The position numbers and the translations under genes were made by a program. Positions 43,029-52,494 of a stretch of 64,000 nucleotides of DNA are shown piece by piece. The notes beneath the pieces were generated by a model. That model did no database searches. It was given only the letters and a program-made list of their open reading frames with translations, and was not told where the DNA came from. Origin of the DNA: Duganella rivi (GTDB lineage Bacteria > Pseudomonadota > Gammaproteobacteria > Burkholderiales > Burkholderiaceae_D); NCBI RefSeq assembly GCF_009857435.1, contig NZ_WWCK01000004.1, positions 310,001 through 374,000 on the forward strand. Reading direction: 5' to 3'. Each line of letters starts with the position of its first letter. The stretch's first letter is position 1.

Positions 43029-44669
43029 ATGATCAAAGTCCTTGAAAATCCGTTCTACTACCTGGAGAATTTTCACCGGGTACTGGCGTGGATCAGCGAA
43101 CGCTACGATGATCTGCTGACCGCCGACGAGCGGCATTTCCTCACCACCTTCCCCACGCTGCCCCAGCCCTCGCGCGCGCTGTTCGTGCGCATGGTGATGC
43201 GCAAAGGCACCGTGTTTCGCGCCAGTAAATTGGTCTACGCCGAAATCGGCAGCACGCATGAGGCGGCGCGTCCACTGGCCGAATTGCGCTTCATCGAGGA
43301 AGATCCGCAGCTTGGTCTGGACGCCCTGTTCGATCTGCTGCAAAAACCGGAAATCGCCAAGGTCTTCAAGCTGGCCACGCACGTCAAGCACTTGCGCAAG
43401 GCCGAGCAGCTTGAAGCCCTGCGCGAAGAATACGACGCCGAGCGCCGCTTCTCCGGCTGGTACGCCAACTCCGGCGATCACGTCTACCGCAATCTCACGC
43501 AGGAACTGTGCGACCGCCTGCGCCTGATCTTCTTCGGCAATTACTACCAGGACTGGACTGATTTCGTGCTGTCCGACCTGGGCATCTATCAGTACGAAAA
43601 GGTCGAGTTCTCGCCGGCCGCGCGCGGTTTCCGCAGCCGCCGCGATATCGACGATTTCCTCGCCATCCACCAATGCCACGAGCGCTTTGCCGAAGGCGAG
43701 GACGTGGCCGTCGTCATCGCCGACCTGCCGCCCTGCGCGCCCGACAACGAATGGCTGCGCAGCCGCCGCAACAAGCTGCTGTTCACCATCGCCCAGCACG
43801 TGGAGAAGCAGGCCGACTGGCCAGCCGCCTACGCGCTGTATGCTGATTGCGATTACCCCGGCGCCCGCGCCCGCGCCATCCGTGTGCTGGAAAAAAACCA
43901 GCAGCCGCGCGAGGCTTTCGACTTGCTGCAAACCGCCATGCAAGCGCCGGAGAGCGAGGCCGAACGCCAGCAGTTGCTGCGCATGGCGCCGCGCCTTGCG
44001 CGCAAGCTCGGTCACGCCAAACCGCCGCCGGTGACGCTGGCGCAGGCCGAGCGCATCGACCTGAATCTGCCGCCGCCGCAGGAAGACTACTACGTCGAAT
44101 TCGTGGTGCGCGACCATTTGCACAGCGACGACGCGCCGGTCTACTACGTCGAGAACTCGCTGATGAATTCCCTGTTTGGCCTGCTGTGCTGGGACGCGGT
44201 GTTCTCGCCGATACCGGGTGCGTTCTTCCATCCGTATCATCGCGGCCCGGCTGATTTGCACAGCGCCGACTTCCTGCGCCGCCGCGCGCAGCAGTTTGCG
44301 GAGGCCTTCACGCAGCTGGACAGCGATGCCTACCGCGCCACCATCCGCGCCAACTACGCCGCCAAGTTCGGCATCCAGTCGCCGTTCCTGTACTGGGAAG
44401 CGATTAGCGAGGAACTGCTGGAGATGGCGCTGGACTGCATTCCACCGCTGCACCTGAAGCGCGCATTTGAGCGCATCCTGCTCGACATCAAATCCAACCG
44501 CAGCGGCTTCCCCGACCTGATTCAGTTCTGGCCGGCGGAACGCCGCTACAACATGATCGAAGTAAAAGGCCCGGGCGACCGCTTGCAGGACAACCAGCTG
44601 CGCTGGATCGAATACTGCGCCGCGCACCAGATGCCGATCTCGGTCTGCTACTTGCAGTGGGCGGCATGA
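43029..44669 (+). CDS. FAN1-like VRR-NUC domain nuclease
   Basis: 546 residues. The C-terminal VRR-NUC (PD-(D/E)XK) site is intact: GFPDLIQF with D496, and MIEVKGPGDRLQDNQ with E511 and K513. The preceding 430 residues are helical, as in bacterial FAN1, which cuts branched DNA and interstrand cross-links. The stop overlaps the helicase start (ATGA). With the LexA box upstream, a role in damage-induced cross-link repair is likely, though not shown. Confidence 0.9.
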   Translation: MIKVLENPFYYLENFHRVLAWISERYDDLLTADERHFLTTFPTLPQPSRALFVRMVMRKGTVFRASKLVYAEIGSTHEAARPLAELRFIEEDPQLGLDALFDLLQKPEIAKVFKLATHVKHLRKAEQLEALREEYDAERRFSGWYANSGDHVYRNLTQELCDRLRLIFFGNYYQDWTDFVLSDLGIYQYEKVEFSPAARGFRSRRDIDDFLAIHQCHERFAEGEDVAVVIADLPPCAPDNEWLRSRRNKLLFTIAQHVEKQADWPAAYALYADCDYPGARARAIRVLEKNQQPREAFDLLQTAMQAPESEAERQQLLRMAPRLARKLGHAKPPPVTLAQAERIDLNLPPPQEDYYVEFVVRDHLHSDDAPVYYVENSLMNSLFGLLCWDAVFSPIPGAFFHPYHRGPADLHSADFLRRRAQQFAEAFTQLDSDAYRATIRANYAAKFGIQSPFLYWEAISEELLEMALDCIPPLHLKRAFERILLDIKSNRSGFPDLIQFWPAERRYNMIEVKGPGDRLQDNQLRWIEYCAAHQMPISVCYLQWAA

Positions 44670-46972
44670 CGCAGTCCGCCCGCTACACCGTTGCCGTGCG
44701 CGCCCTGTGCGAGTTCACCGCCAAGACTGGCGACCTCGATCTGCGCTTCACGCCCTCGCCCACCGCGCAGGAAGGCATCGCCGGCCACGGTGTGGTGACT
44801 TCGCGCCGCGATGACGATTACCAAACCGAGATCGCACTCTCCGGCGACTTCGGCCCGCTGCACGTGCGCGGCCGCGCGGACGGCTACGACATCCACGCCA
44901 ACCGCCTCGAAGAAATCAAGACCTATCGCGGCGATTTGAAGAAGATGCCGGACAATCAGCGCGCGCTGCACTGGGCGCAGGTCAAAATCTACGGCCACTT
45001 GCTGTGCAAGGATCAAGGACTGGCAAAGATCCGCCTCGCGCTAGTCTACTTCGACATCGGCAGCCAGAAGGAAACCGTGCTGCATGAAGATTACACGGCG
45101 GCCGATCTGCAAGCCTACTTCGAACAGCAGTGCGGCCTATTCCTGCAATGGGCGCAGCAGGAAATGGCGCACCGCGCGGAACGCGACCAACAGCTCAAGG
45201 CGATGCGCTTCCCCTACGGCGATTTCCGTCCAGGCCAGCGTCAATTGGCGGAAGCCATGTACCGCGCCAGCAATCGTAAGGTTTGTTTGCTGGCGCAAGC
45301 TCCGACAGGCATCGGCAAAACCGTCGGCAGCCTGTTCCCGATGCTGAAGGCCAGCGCCGAACATGGCGTCGACAAGATCTTCTTCCTCGCCGCGAAGACC
45401 TCGGGCCGGCAAATGGCGCTGGATGCGGTGGACTTGATCCGCGAAGGCGCGCCGCTGCTGCCGTTACGCACGCTGGAACTAGCGGCTAAAAGTACCGCCT
45501 GCGTCAACCCGGACAAGGCCTGCCACGGCGACTCCTGCCCGCTGGCGAAAGGCTTCTACGACCGCCTGCCTGCCGCGCGCGAGTCGGCGCTGGCCATCAT
45601 GGCGCCGTCGCCCAATGGCAGCGCGCCGCCGGCACTGGATCGCGATACGCTGCGCGCCATCGCCCTCGCCCACAACGTCTGCCCATACTACTTGAGCAGC
45701 GAATTGGCGCGCTGGTGCGACATCGTCATCGGCGACTACAACTACTACTTCGACATCAGCGCCATGCTGCACAGCCTTACGCAGCTCAACGACTGGAAGG
45801 TCAACGTGCTGGTGGACGAAGCGCACAACATGGTCTCCCGCGCGCGCAAAATGTACTCCGCCGACATGGAGCACGACAGCCTGCGCCTGCTGCGCAAAAT
45901 CGTCCCCGACGAATTGAAAAAACCATTGGATCGCGTGCACAAGCAATGGAACCAGCTGGAGAAAGACCAGGCGTCCGAGTACCAGTCGTACGCTGAACTG
46001 CCGGAAAAATTCATGGGCGCGTTGCAGACCGCATCCACCGCCATCTCCGATTACATGGCCGATCACCCGAGCTACGTCGAGCCGGATCTACAAAACTTCT
46101 ACTTCAACGCGTTGATGTTCGCGCGCCTGGCGGAGAGCTTCGGCGACCACGCGCTGTTCGATATCGAGAAAACGCCGGGCGCGCGCGCCGCCAATAGCAA
46201 CTCCGTGCTCTGCATCCGCAACATCGTGCCGGCCCCGTACCTGAAGCCGCGCTTTGAAAGCACACACACCACGGCGCTGTTTTCGGCCACGCTCAGTCCA
46301 TGGAACTACTTCGGCGATATGCTCGGCATGCCGGAGACCACGGCCTGGGTCGACGTGGAATCGCCATTCGTGGCGGAGCAGTTATCGGTGCAAGTGGCGA
46401 AGCACATCTCCACGCGCTACCAGCATCGCCAGCAATCTCTGCGTCCCATCGCAGACTTGATGGGCAAGCAGTACGCGCAACAGCGCGGCAACTACCTCGC
46501 CTTCTTCAGCAGTTTCGATTACATGGAAAAGGCGGCCAACCAATTCAGCGAACTGCATCCCGACGTGCCAACGTGGCGTCAATCGCGCCGCATGGACGAA
46601 GCGGAACGCACGCAATTCCTCGACCGCTTTACGCTTGACAGCGAAGGTATCGGCTTCGCTGTACTCGGCGGCTCGTTTGGCGAAGGCGTGGACTTGCCGG
46701 GCGCGCGCCTGATCGGCGCCTTCGTCGCCACGCTGGGTCTCCCGCAAATCAATCCCGTCAACGAGCAAATCCGCCAGCGCATGGAGACCATCTTCGGCGC
46801 AGGCTACGACTACACCTATACCTATCCCGGCATGCAGAAAGTGGTGCAGGCAGCGGGCCGTGTGATCCGCACGCAGTCCGACAAAGGCACTGTATATTTG
46901 ATCGACGACCGCTTCGCCCGCCCCGAGATCCAGGAGCTCATGCCTAACTGGTGGCGCATCGAAATCGCGTAA
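44666..46972 (+). CDS. XPD/DinG-family Fe-S DNA helicase with N-terminal PD-(D/E)XK nuclease-like domain
   Basis: 768 residues; ATG 44666 overlaps the preceding stop. Residues about 60-165 form a Cas4/RecB-like PD-(D/E)XK fold (GRADGYDI with D72, LEEIKTY with E83 and K85). Then the helicase: Walker A APTGIGKT at 212-219, candidate iron-sulfur Cys C279, C286, C291 and C339, and DEAH box VDEAHN at 383-388. A C-terminal helicase domain follows (GVDLPGARLIG, QAAGRVIRTQSDKG). It would unwind damaged DNA 5' to 3' while the partner nuclease cuts. Confidence 0.92.
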   Translation: MTQSARYTVAVRALCEFTAKTGDLDLRFTPSPTAQEGIAGHGVVTSRRDDDYQTEIALSGDFGPLHVRGRADGYDIHANRLEEIKTYRGDLKKMPDNQRALHWAQVKIYGHLLCKDQGLAKIRLALVYFDIGSQKETVLHEDYTAADLQAYFEQQCGLFLQWAQQEMAHRAERDQQLKAMRFPYGDFRPGQRQLAEAMYRASNRKVCLLAQAPTGIGKTVGSLFPMLKASAEHGVDKIFFLAAKTSGRQMALDAVDLIREGAPLLPLRTLELAAKSTACVNPDKACHGDSCPLAKGFYDRLPAARESALAIMAPSPNGSAPPALDRDTLRAIALAHNVCPYYLSSELARWCDIVIGDYNYYFDISAMLHSLTQLNDWKVNVLVDEAHNMVSRARKMYSADMEHDSLRLLRKIVPDELKKPLDRVHKQWNQLEKDQASEYQSYAELPEKFMGALQTASTAISDYMADHPSYVEPDLQNFYFNALMFARLAESFGDHALFDIEKTPGARAANSNSVLCIRNIVPAPYLKPRFESTHTTALFSATLSPWNYFGDMLGMPETTAWVDVESPFVAEQLSVQVAKHISTRYQHRQQSLRPIADLMGKQYAQQRGNYLAFFSSFDYMEKAANQFSELHPDVPTWRQSRRMDEAERTQFLDRFTLDSEGIGFAVLGGSFGEGVDLPGARLIGAFVATLGLPQINPVNEQIRQRMETIFGAGYDYTYTYPGMQKVVQAAGRVIRTQSDKGTVYLIDDRFARPEIQELMPNWWRIEIA

Positions 46973-47007
46973 GATACCTGTTCATCGCAACCACCTGGAG
47001 GCCGGTC

Positions 47008-47466
47008 ATGAAAAAATGGAGCAGCATCTTGTTGTGTGTGTTGGCAGGAACCGCGCAGGCAAACGACGCGGCGCTCAGCGCCACCATCGCCAAGCTGGAT
47101 ACCGAAATGTTCAACGCCTTCAATCACTGCGACCAGCCGGGCCAGTTGGACAAGTACGCGAGCTACTTCGATCCCAACATCGAGTTCTACCACGACAATG
47201 GCGGCGTAACGTGGACGCGCGACGCGATGATCGCCAGCACGCAGAAGAATGTCTGCGGCCACTTCCGGCGCGAGCTGGTGGCCGGCAGCCTCAAGGTGGT
47301 TCCCGTGAAGGACTTCGGCGCCATCGCCACCGGCTCGCACACTTTCTGCCAATTCGCTAGCAACAAGTGCGAGGGGATCGCCGAATTCACTCTCGTCTGG
47401 CGGCTCCGCGAAGGCGCATGGCAAGTCACGCGCGCCCTCAGCTACGGTCACCGCGCTAACCAGTAA
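47008..47466 (+). CDS. Secreted SnoaL/DUF4440-like protein
   Basis: 152 residues from ATG 47008 after CTGGAGG. Residues 1-20 are a signal peptide. The mature part has the NTF2-like pattern of DUF4440 proteins (LDTEMFNAFNHCDQPGQLDKYASYFDPNIEFYHDNGG, then FTLVWRLREGAWQVTRALSYGH). Function unknown. It is convergent with the monooxygenase and overlaps it by 11 bp. Confidence 0.82.
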   Translation: MKKWSSILLCVLAGTAQANDAALSATIAKLDTEMFNAFNHCDQPGQLDKYASYFDPNIEFYHDNGGVTWTRDAMIASTQKNVCGHFRRELVAGSLKVVPVKDFGAIATGSHTFCQFASNKCEGIAEFTLVWRLREGAWQVTRALSYGHRANQ

Positions 47467-48640
47467 GCTCGTCCACGCCCCATACGCGACCGGCAAAATA
47501 GGTAGCGCCGTCGCGGGTGTTCATTAGGTCGCGGAAGATGGCGTTGAGGGCGCGCCCTTCGGGCGTTGGCCGCATCACGGCGACTTGGGCGCGCGACCAG
47601 TCCAGCACTTTTGCGCCGATGGTGTGGCGCTCGGCGTGGTAGCTGTCCAGTAGATCGGCAGGCGCTTCACCGTGAATGGTGGCGGCCAGCTTCCAGCCAA
47701 GATTCATGGCGTCGCCGATGCCGAGGTTGAGACCTTGGCCGCCCAGCGGCGCGTGGATGTGCGCGGCGTCGCCGGCCAGCAGGATGCGTCCATTACGGTA
47801 TTGCGTGGCTTGCCGCGCGCGGTCAGTCCACGTGGTGGCGACGTGCAGTGCGGCGATGGTCACTTCGATGCCGGAGATGCGGCGCAGGACTGCTTGCAGA
47901 TGTTCTCGCGTGACCGGCGCGCCGGTTTGGTGGAAGGCGCCGTCGTCAAAGTCCTGTAAGTTCAGATAGCCCGGCTGCGATTGGAAGTACATGCCGCGCT
48001 CAGTGACCACGCGACCGGGCGCCAACAAGTCCGCGTCGAGAAAGTCGACCTTGGCCGAGTAGCCGGTGAATTCAGGCTCGGTGCCGGCGAATTCAAATCC
48101 GCCCTGCTTGCGCACCACGCTGCGCCCGCCGTCGCAGCCAACTAGCCAGCCCGCACGCGCGCTCTGTCCCGCGGCGTACACGGTCACGCCATCGCTGTCT
48201 TGTTCGAAGCCGGTGATGCCCGCACCGCGCCGGATCTCCACGCCCAGCTCCAGGGCGCGGCGTGTCAGCACGGCTTCCAGTTCAGCCATCTCGGACAATA
48301 GGCTCAGTGGCAAATCCGTCGGCCAGCGTGACATATCGATATTGTCAAACTCAAAGGGGATGCCTGCGAAGTGGCCGGCCTGCCTGGTGCGCTTGCCCGT
48401 GAAGGGGTTCTGCAAGCGCTTGGGCACTTCCATTTGATCCAGCAAGCCGCGACGATGCAGCACCTCTATCGACGGCGCGGAAAGTCCGCGTATCCCAAAC
48501 GGCAGCTGCTTCAACGGCGAGTGCGGATCTTCCGCCTTCTCAAGGGTGAGGACAGAGCAGCCGGCCAGCGCCAGCTCGCAAGCGAGGAGCAGGCCAACCG
48601 GCCCGGCGCCTGCAACGATAACGTGATGTGATGTATTCAT
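47456..48640 (-). CDS. FAD-dependent aromatic monooxygenase (PHBH/PheA family)
   Basis: 394 residues from MNTSHHVIVAGAGPVGLLLA (ATG 48640). FAD motifs are the Rossmann GAGPVG, the DG-type motif GCDGGRSVVRKQ, and GDAAHIHAPLGGQGLNLGIGDAMNLGWKLA. It belongs to the group A flavoprotein hydroxylases that act on aromatic substrates with NAD(P)H. The AraC-type gene immediately upstream on the same strand (10 bp) may regulate it. Confidence 0.92.
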   Translation of the reverse strand: MNTSHHVIVAGAGPVGLLLACELALAGCSVLTLEKAEDPHSPLKQLPFGIRGLSAPSIEVLHRRGLLDQMEVPKRLQNPFTGKRTRQAGHFAGIPFEFDNIDMSRWPTDLPLSLLSEMAELEAVLTRRALELGVEIRRGAGITGFEQDSDGVTVYAAGQSARAGWLVGCDGGRSVVRKQGGFEFAGTEPEFTGYSAKVDFLDADLLAPGRVVTERGMYFQSQPGYLNLQDFDDGAFHQTGAPVTREHLQAVLRRISGIEVTIAALHVATTWTDRARQATQYRNGRILLAGDAAHIHAPLGGQGLNLGIGDAMNLGWKLAATIHGEAPADLLDSYHAERHTIGAKVLDWSRAQVAVMRPTPEGRALNAIFRDLMNTRDGATYFAGRVWGVDELTG

Positions 48641-48650
48641 GCCCCGCAGT

Positions 48651-49460
48651 CTAGGGCGTGGCTCCCGGCGCGGCTTGTACAAATGCGACAAAATCCTTGC
48701 TGCTTGCGCGGGCCGTGCGGGCGAATGCGGCAGGAGTAGCGCCGCTGTAACGCTTAAACTCGCGGCTCAAATGCGATTGATCGGTGTAGCCCAGCTCCTG
48801 CGCCAACGCCGCCAGATTGGTGTGCGGCGCATGCCACAAGCGATTGCGCACCTGCTCGAAGCGCATCAAGCCCGAAACATCTTTCACCGTGTGCCCGGAC
48901 GACTGCTTGAACTTGCGCTCCAGCGTGCGCACCGTGGCATGCGCCGCCGCAGCGACTTCGCTCACCGGCATCGCGCCGTTCGCCTTGCGCATCGCCTCCC
49001 CTGCCTTGAACAACATGCTGTCGACGGCAAGTCGCGAGCGCGCTTGCAGGAAGTAGCGGCGTAACTCGTCCAGCGCCGAGTTGATATCGCCAGCCTGCAC
49101 GCAGCGCGCCAACACGGGCTGCAACTGCGCAATCGGATGTTCAAACGTGTGCACACCGTGCTTCCCGGACGGCAGGCCAAGCAGATCGAACACCGTCCAC
49201 GGATAGCAGCGAATGCCGATGATCTCTAGCCGGCCCGCTGCAGTGAAAGTCACCGGCTGATTCAGTAATCCCATCATGAACGGAGATGGCATCGCCACGC
49301 TATCGCGCGCCACGCTGCCGAAGCAAAAAACGATTTCCGCGTAACCGTCCGGCATTACCTCAAAGCTTGAAGGCTCTGCACCAAAGTCCCAGCGGTTGTA
49401 CCAGAAGCACTTGACGGCCTCTTGCAGTTCCGCAGGCGGCGCAAATTCCTCGTGCAGCAT
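48651..49460 (-). CDS. AraC-family transcriptional regulator
   Basis: 269 residues. An N-terminal domain of the DUF6597 type (FAPPAELQEAVKCFWYNRW) precedes the AraC helix-turn-helix pair (LRTLERKFKQSSGHTVKDVSGLMRFEQVRNRLW and LAALAQELGYTDQSHLSREFKRYSGATPAAF). It lies 10 bp upstream of the monooxygenase start, the likely target. Its start overlaps the end of the LytTR gene by 1 bp. Confidence 0.9.
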   Translation of the reverse strand: MLHEEFAPPAELQEAVKCFWYNRWDFGAEPSSFEVMPDGYAEIVFCFGSVARDSVAMPSPFMMGLLNQPVTFTAAGRLEIIGIRCYPWTVFDLLGLPSGKHGVHTFEHPIAQLQPVLARCVQAGDINSALDELRRYFLQARSRLAVDSMLFKAGEAMRKANGAMPVSEVAAAAHATVRTLERKFKQSSGHTVKDVSGLMRFEQVRNRLWHAPHTNLAALAQELGYTDQSHLSREFKRYSGATPAAFARTARASSKDFVAFVQAAPGATP

Positions 49461-50191
49461 TACTGAATCACCGCGCGTATCTTCTGATAGCCGCTGCGGC
49501 TGATCGGCGCACGGCTGCCATCCTTCAGCACCGCGACGTGACTGTCCTTGGTGGCCTGCTCGATGCGATCCACAAACGCAATGTTGACGATGTAGGAGCG
49601 ATGAATGCGCAGGAACTGCTCTGCATCCAGCTGCTCCTCCAGCTCCGTCATGCGCTGATTCTTCAGATAAGACTTGCCCTCCGAGCGTATCTGCACGTAG
49701 TCGTCCTGCGCTTCCACGTACTCAATCTTGTCGGCGTTGATGACGTGAACCTTGGCGCCGTCGCGTATCAGCACGCGGCCCAGCGGCTTGTTACGACCCG
49801 ACGCCTCCCGCACCATTTTCTCCACCGCCTCGCCGCCGGCGCCGAGATTGGCGCGCGCATGCGCCAGCGCTTGATCGAAACGCTGCTGGCTAAAAGGCTT
49901 GAGCAAATAATCCAGCGCGTGGAATTCAAACGCCTTGATCGCATATTGATCGAACGCCGTGGCGAAGATATAGCGCGTCTTGCTGCCCGCCAGTTCCGCC
50001 ACCTCAAAGCCATCGAGCTTGGGCATCTGGATATCCAGGAACACCAAATCCGGCGACAGCTCGGTAATCGCTTTCACCGCCTCGAAACCGTTGGCGCATT
50101 CGGCCACCACTTCCACGTCCGCATGCTCGGACAAGTATTCGCGCACCACGCCGCGCGCCAGCATTTCATCGTCCACGATGATGATACGCAT
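49460..50191 (-). CDS. LytTR-type response regulator
   Basis: 243 residues. Receiver: acidic VDDE at 6-9, D53 in FLDIQMPKLDG, and K in LLKPF. LytTR DNA-binding domain at about 140-243 (HVINADKIEYVEAQDDYVQIRSEGKSYLKNQRMTELEEQL, FLRIHRSYIVNI). It is the output of the LytS-like kinase 3 bp upstream. Confidence 0.95.
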   Translation of the reverse strand: MRIIIVDDEMLARGVVREYLSEHADVEVVAECANGFEAVKAITELSPDLVFLDIQMPKLDGFEVAELAGSKTRYIFATAFDQYAIKAFEFHALDYLLKPFSQQRFDQALAHARANLGAGGEAVEKMVREASGRNKPLGRVLIRDGAKVHVINADKIEYVEAQDDYVQIRSEGKSYLKNQRMTELEEQLDAEQFLRIHRSYIVNIAFVDRIEQATKDSHVAVLKDGSRAPISRSGYQKIRAVIQ

Positions 50192-50194
50192 ACC

Positions 50195-51274
50195 TCAATC
50201 CCCTTGTTCGCTCGTTTGCGCGGGCATCGTGATGTCCACGCCAAAGCTGTTGTCGCGCCGTCCCCATTGGATGCCGGCTTCGTGTTTGTAAGCGCCGGAT
50301 AAACGCTGGCGCACGTTGGTCAATCCTATGCCGTGACCTTCACTGCGGATCGACGACATGTCCTCGTCCACCGGGTTGGCCACGCCGATTTGCAGTATCG
50401 AACCGGCACGGTGGGCCGTGATTCGTATCGTACCGCCTTCCGGCATATTGCAGATGCCGTGCTTGACGGCGTTTTCCACCAGCGGCTGGATAATCATCGG
50501 CGGCACCAGGCATTGCGCCGCTTCCTCGCCGATGTCCTCTTCCACTTTTAAACGATCGCCAAAGCGCACCTGCTCGATGGCGAGAAAATGCCGTATCAGC
50601 ACCATCTCTTCGCCCAAGGTCACCTTCTTGTGCGCCTCCATGCCGAGGCTTTGGCGGAAGAAGCTCGCCAGTTCCAGGGTCATGCGGCGCGCCGCCTTCG
50701 GATCCATGGACGTCAACGCGCTGATGGAATTCAGGCTGTTGAACAGGAAATGCGGATCGATCTGCGTGCGCAGCATGCGCAGCTCGGCCTCCTGCGCCAT
50801 CAGCAGCGATTCCAGCTCGCGCTGCTCGGCGCTCTTGGCGCGGACGAATTCAATCACCAGATAGTGCAGCGCCACCGCAAAGCCATACAGCAGCACGCCC
50901 AGCACCACGATCAGCATCGACAATTGCGGCGTGATGACGATGCCGCTCCACGAAGTCTCCAGCAGCAGGCACACGGCGTTCCACAGATTCCCGATAATCA
51001 GCCACAAAAAACCCAGCACCAGCGACGCCACGATCAGCACCAGCGCCGTCGGCATCGCGCCGCGTGTTCCCAACGGGTAGGCCCGGCACAAGTAGTAGGC
51101 CGAGTAGCCCGCCGCAAATGCGAACCACAAGTTCATCGGAATCGCGAACAGCAAGGCATTGGCCAGCGGCGTTTCGCTCGCCAGCGAAATCACGCCGCCC
51201 AACGCACAACCGAGGAACAGCCATACCAGCAGATAGATGACTGTGCCTCGGCGGGTGGAGGAAATCTCCTGCAT
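50195..51274 (-). CDS. LytS-like sensor histidine kinase
   Basis: 359 residues. Four to five membrane helices occupy residues about 10-155, then the His_kinase domain with phospho-His in LRTQIDPHFLFNSLNSISAL, and an HATPase (PLVENAVKHGI, GHGIGLTNVRQRL). Pairs with the LytTR regulator. The start overlaps the LiaF-like stop by 1 bp (ATGA-type junction). Confidence 0.94.
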   Translation of the reverse strand: MQEISSTRRGTVIYLLVWLFLGCALGGVISLASETPLANALLFAIPMNLWFAFAAGYSAYYLCRAYPLGTRGAMPTALVLIVASLVLGFLWLIIGNLWNAVCLLLETSWSGIVITPQLSMLIVVLGVLLYGFAVALHYLVIEFVRAKSAEQRELESLLMAQEAELRMLRTQIDPHFLFNSLNSISALTSMDPKAARRMTLELASFFRQSLGMEAHKKVTLGEEMVLIRHFLAIEQVRFGDRLKVEEDIGEEAAQCLVPPMIIQPLVENAVKHGICNMPEGGTIRITAHRAGSILQIGVANPVDEDMSSIRSEGHGIGLTNVRQRLSGAYKHEAGIQWGRRDNSFGVDITMPAQTSEQGD

Positions 51275-51990
51275 CAGTTGCGCACTTCCATGCCGCCCAT
51301 GATGACGTAGCCTCGAATGATCAGGCGCTTGCTGGAGCCTACGCCGGCCTGCGGCACGGTCTTTTCATCGAAGCCGCCCATGATCGGCGTACCTTCATAC
51401 ACCACCGTCCAATCGATCGGCACTTTGATGGTGATGCCGCCGCACAGAACGAACACGTTCAGCACTGCGTCGCCATTGATCGACGACTGGCGCAGATCGA
51501 GGTCGCAGCCGCCCATGATGGCGGTGATTTCGCCGCCGCGGAAATCCTGCGTAGTGATGCGGTGCTTGAAGCCGCCCATGATGGCGGTGTAGTTGATCTG
51601 CGCATCGGCTTCGGATTTATCCAATGGGCCGAGCTGCTGCTGTACCTGCAAGTTGCGGTTGACGGTCGACTTCACCACCACTGCCACGCCGGCGGCGATC
51701 AGCAGCAACGGCCACAGGGTGCGCCAGCCGATGTCGATCAAGCCGATCTCCTTCAGCATGATCAAGCTGCCGGCCGCGATCATCACGCCGCCAATCACGA
51801 TGCCGGACTGGGTGCGGGTTTGCAGCACTTTCAAGATGCCGGCGCCTATCAGAACGGTCGGCAGAATATGCACTCGCAGATCAAGATCCAGCCAGCCCAG
51901 ATTATCGAGCAGGAATAGCATGCCCAAGCCGATGACGAAAAGGCCGATAAACATCTGCGTGGCAGGATTGCGGTCACGGCGGGTTTTCAT
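51274..51990 (-). CDS. LiaF-like membrane protein
   Basis: 238 residues from MKTRRDRNPATQMF (ATG 51990). Four hydrophobic helices (about 12-32, 40-58, 60-78, 85-105) form the LiaF-TM domain, followed by a C-terminal beta-rich LiaF-like domain with repeated ITAIMGG/TPIMGGF/VIMGGMEV motifs. LiaF in Firmicutes inhibits a histidine kinase under envelope stress; here it sits next to a LytS/LytTR pair. Confidence 0.9.
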   Translation of the reverse strand: MKTRRDRNPATQMFIGLFVIGLGMLFLLDNLGWLDLDLRVHILPTVLIGAGILKVLQTRTQSGIVIGGVMIAAGSLIMLKEIGLIDIGWRTLWPLLLIAAGVAVVVKSTVNRNLQVQQQLGPLDKSEADAQINYTAIMGGFKHRITTQDFRGGEITAIMGGCDLDLRQSSINGDAVLNVFVLCGGITIKVPIDWTVVYEGTPIMGGFDEKTVPQAGVGSSKRLIIRGYVIMGGMEVRN

Positions 51991-52364
51991 GCTTGCTCCT
52001 TGATCGATGCGAAGATATTGTCCAGCAGTGGGCGCAGCAGCAGGCCGACGCCCCACGCTACCAGCAGCGCCGGCCACGTTTCGCCGAAGCCCCAGCCCCA
52101 GATGCGATTGAACGAGACGTACCACCAGCCGGCGAAGAAAATCTCCCAGCAGCCATTGAGGAAGTAGCGCGGCGTAGTCGGTGGAATAATTTTGGTGACG
52201 CCGCTGATGACCAGAAGCCAAGGCCAATAGCGCCAGGCCTGTGCCCAGTTGATGTCCAGTTCCAGCAGGTCTGCGCGTTCCAGCAGCACGGCGGTGCCGA
52301 CGGCGATCAGTGCGAGGCCCCAGACGAGTTGCGTGCGCCAGCGGTATGCAGTTTCGACGTTCAT
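51987..52364 (-). CDS. LiaI/LiaF-type transmembrane protein
   Basis: 125 residues, four membrane helices (about 12-28, 45-58, 70-85, 95-112) of the LiaI-LiaF-TM type (WRYWPWLLVISG, WPALLVAWGVGLLL). First gene of the operon; it overlaps the LiaF-like gene by 4 bp. Confidence 0.85.
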   Translation of the reverse strand: MNVETAYRWRTQLVWGLALIAVGTAVLLERADLLELDINWAQAWRYWPWLLVISGVTKIIPPTTPRYFLNGCWEIFFAGWWYVSFNRIWGWGFGETWPALLVAWGVGLLLRPLLDNIFASIKEQA

Positions 52365-52379
52365 TTTAGTCCCCCAATT

Positions 52380-52401
52380 CGGTATGGATGTAACAATACC
52401 G
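52380..52401. promoter_or_regulatory. Inverted repeat upstream of the Lia/LytTR operon
   Basis: CGGTAT and ATACCG (52380-52385 and 52396-52401) separated by 10 bp, 15 bp before the first start codon of the operon on the minus strand. Possible operator; a hairpin at 52459-52478 (GGCGAAGG/CCTTCGCC) lies further upstream. Confidence 0.4.
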
Positions 52402-52494
52402 GGGAACGGCTGGCGGCGAAACCGCTATTCGGTGAACGGCGGAAAACAGCCGGTGAACGGCGAAGGGATTCCTTCGCCGGCAGGGAAATGGCGG

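Noticed and set aside
52459..52478. Hairpin GGCGAAGG/CCTTCGCC as terminator of the small ORF
   Set aside because: No T-run on the minus strand; kept only as a structural note.
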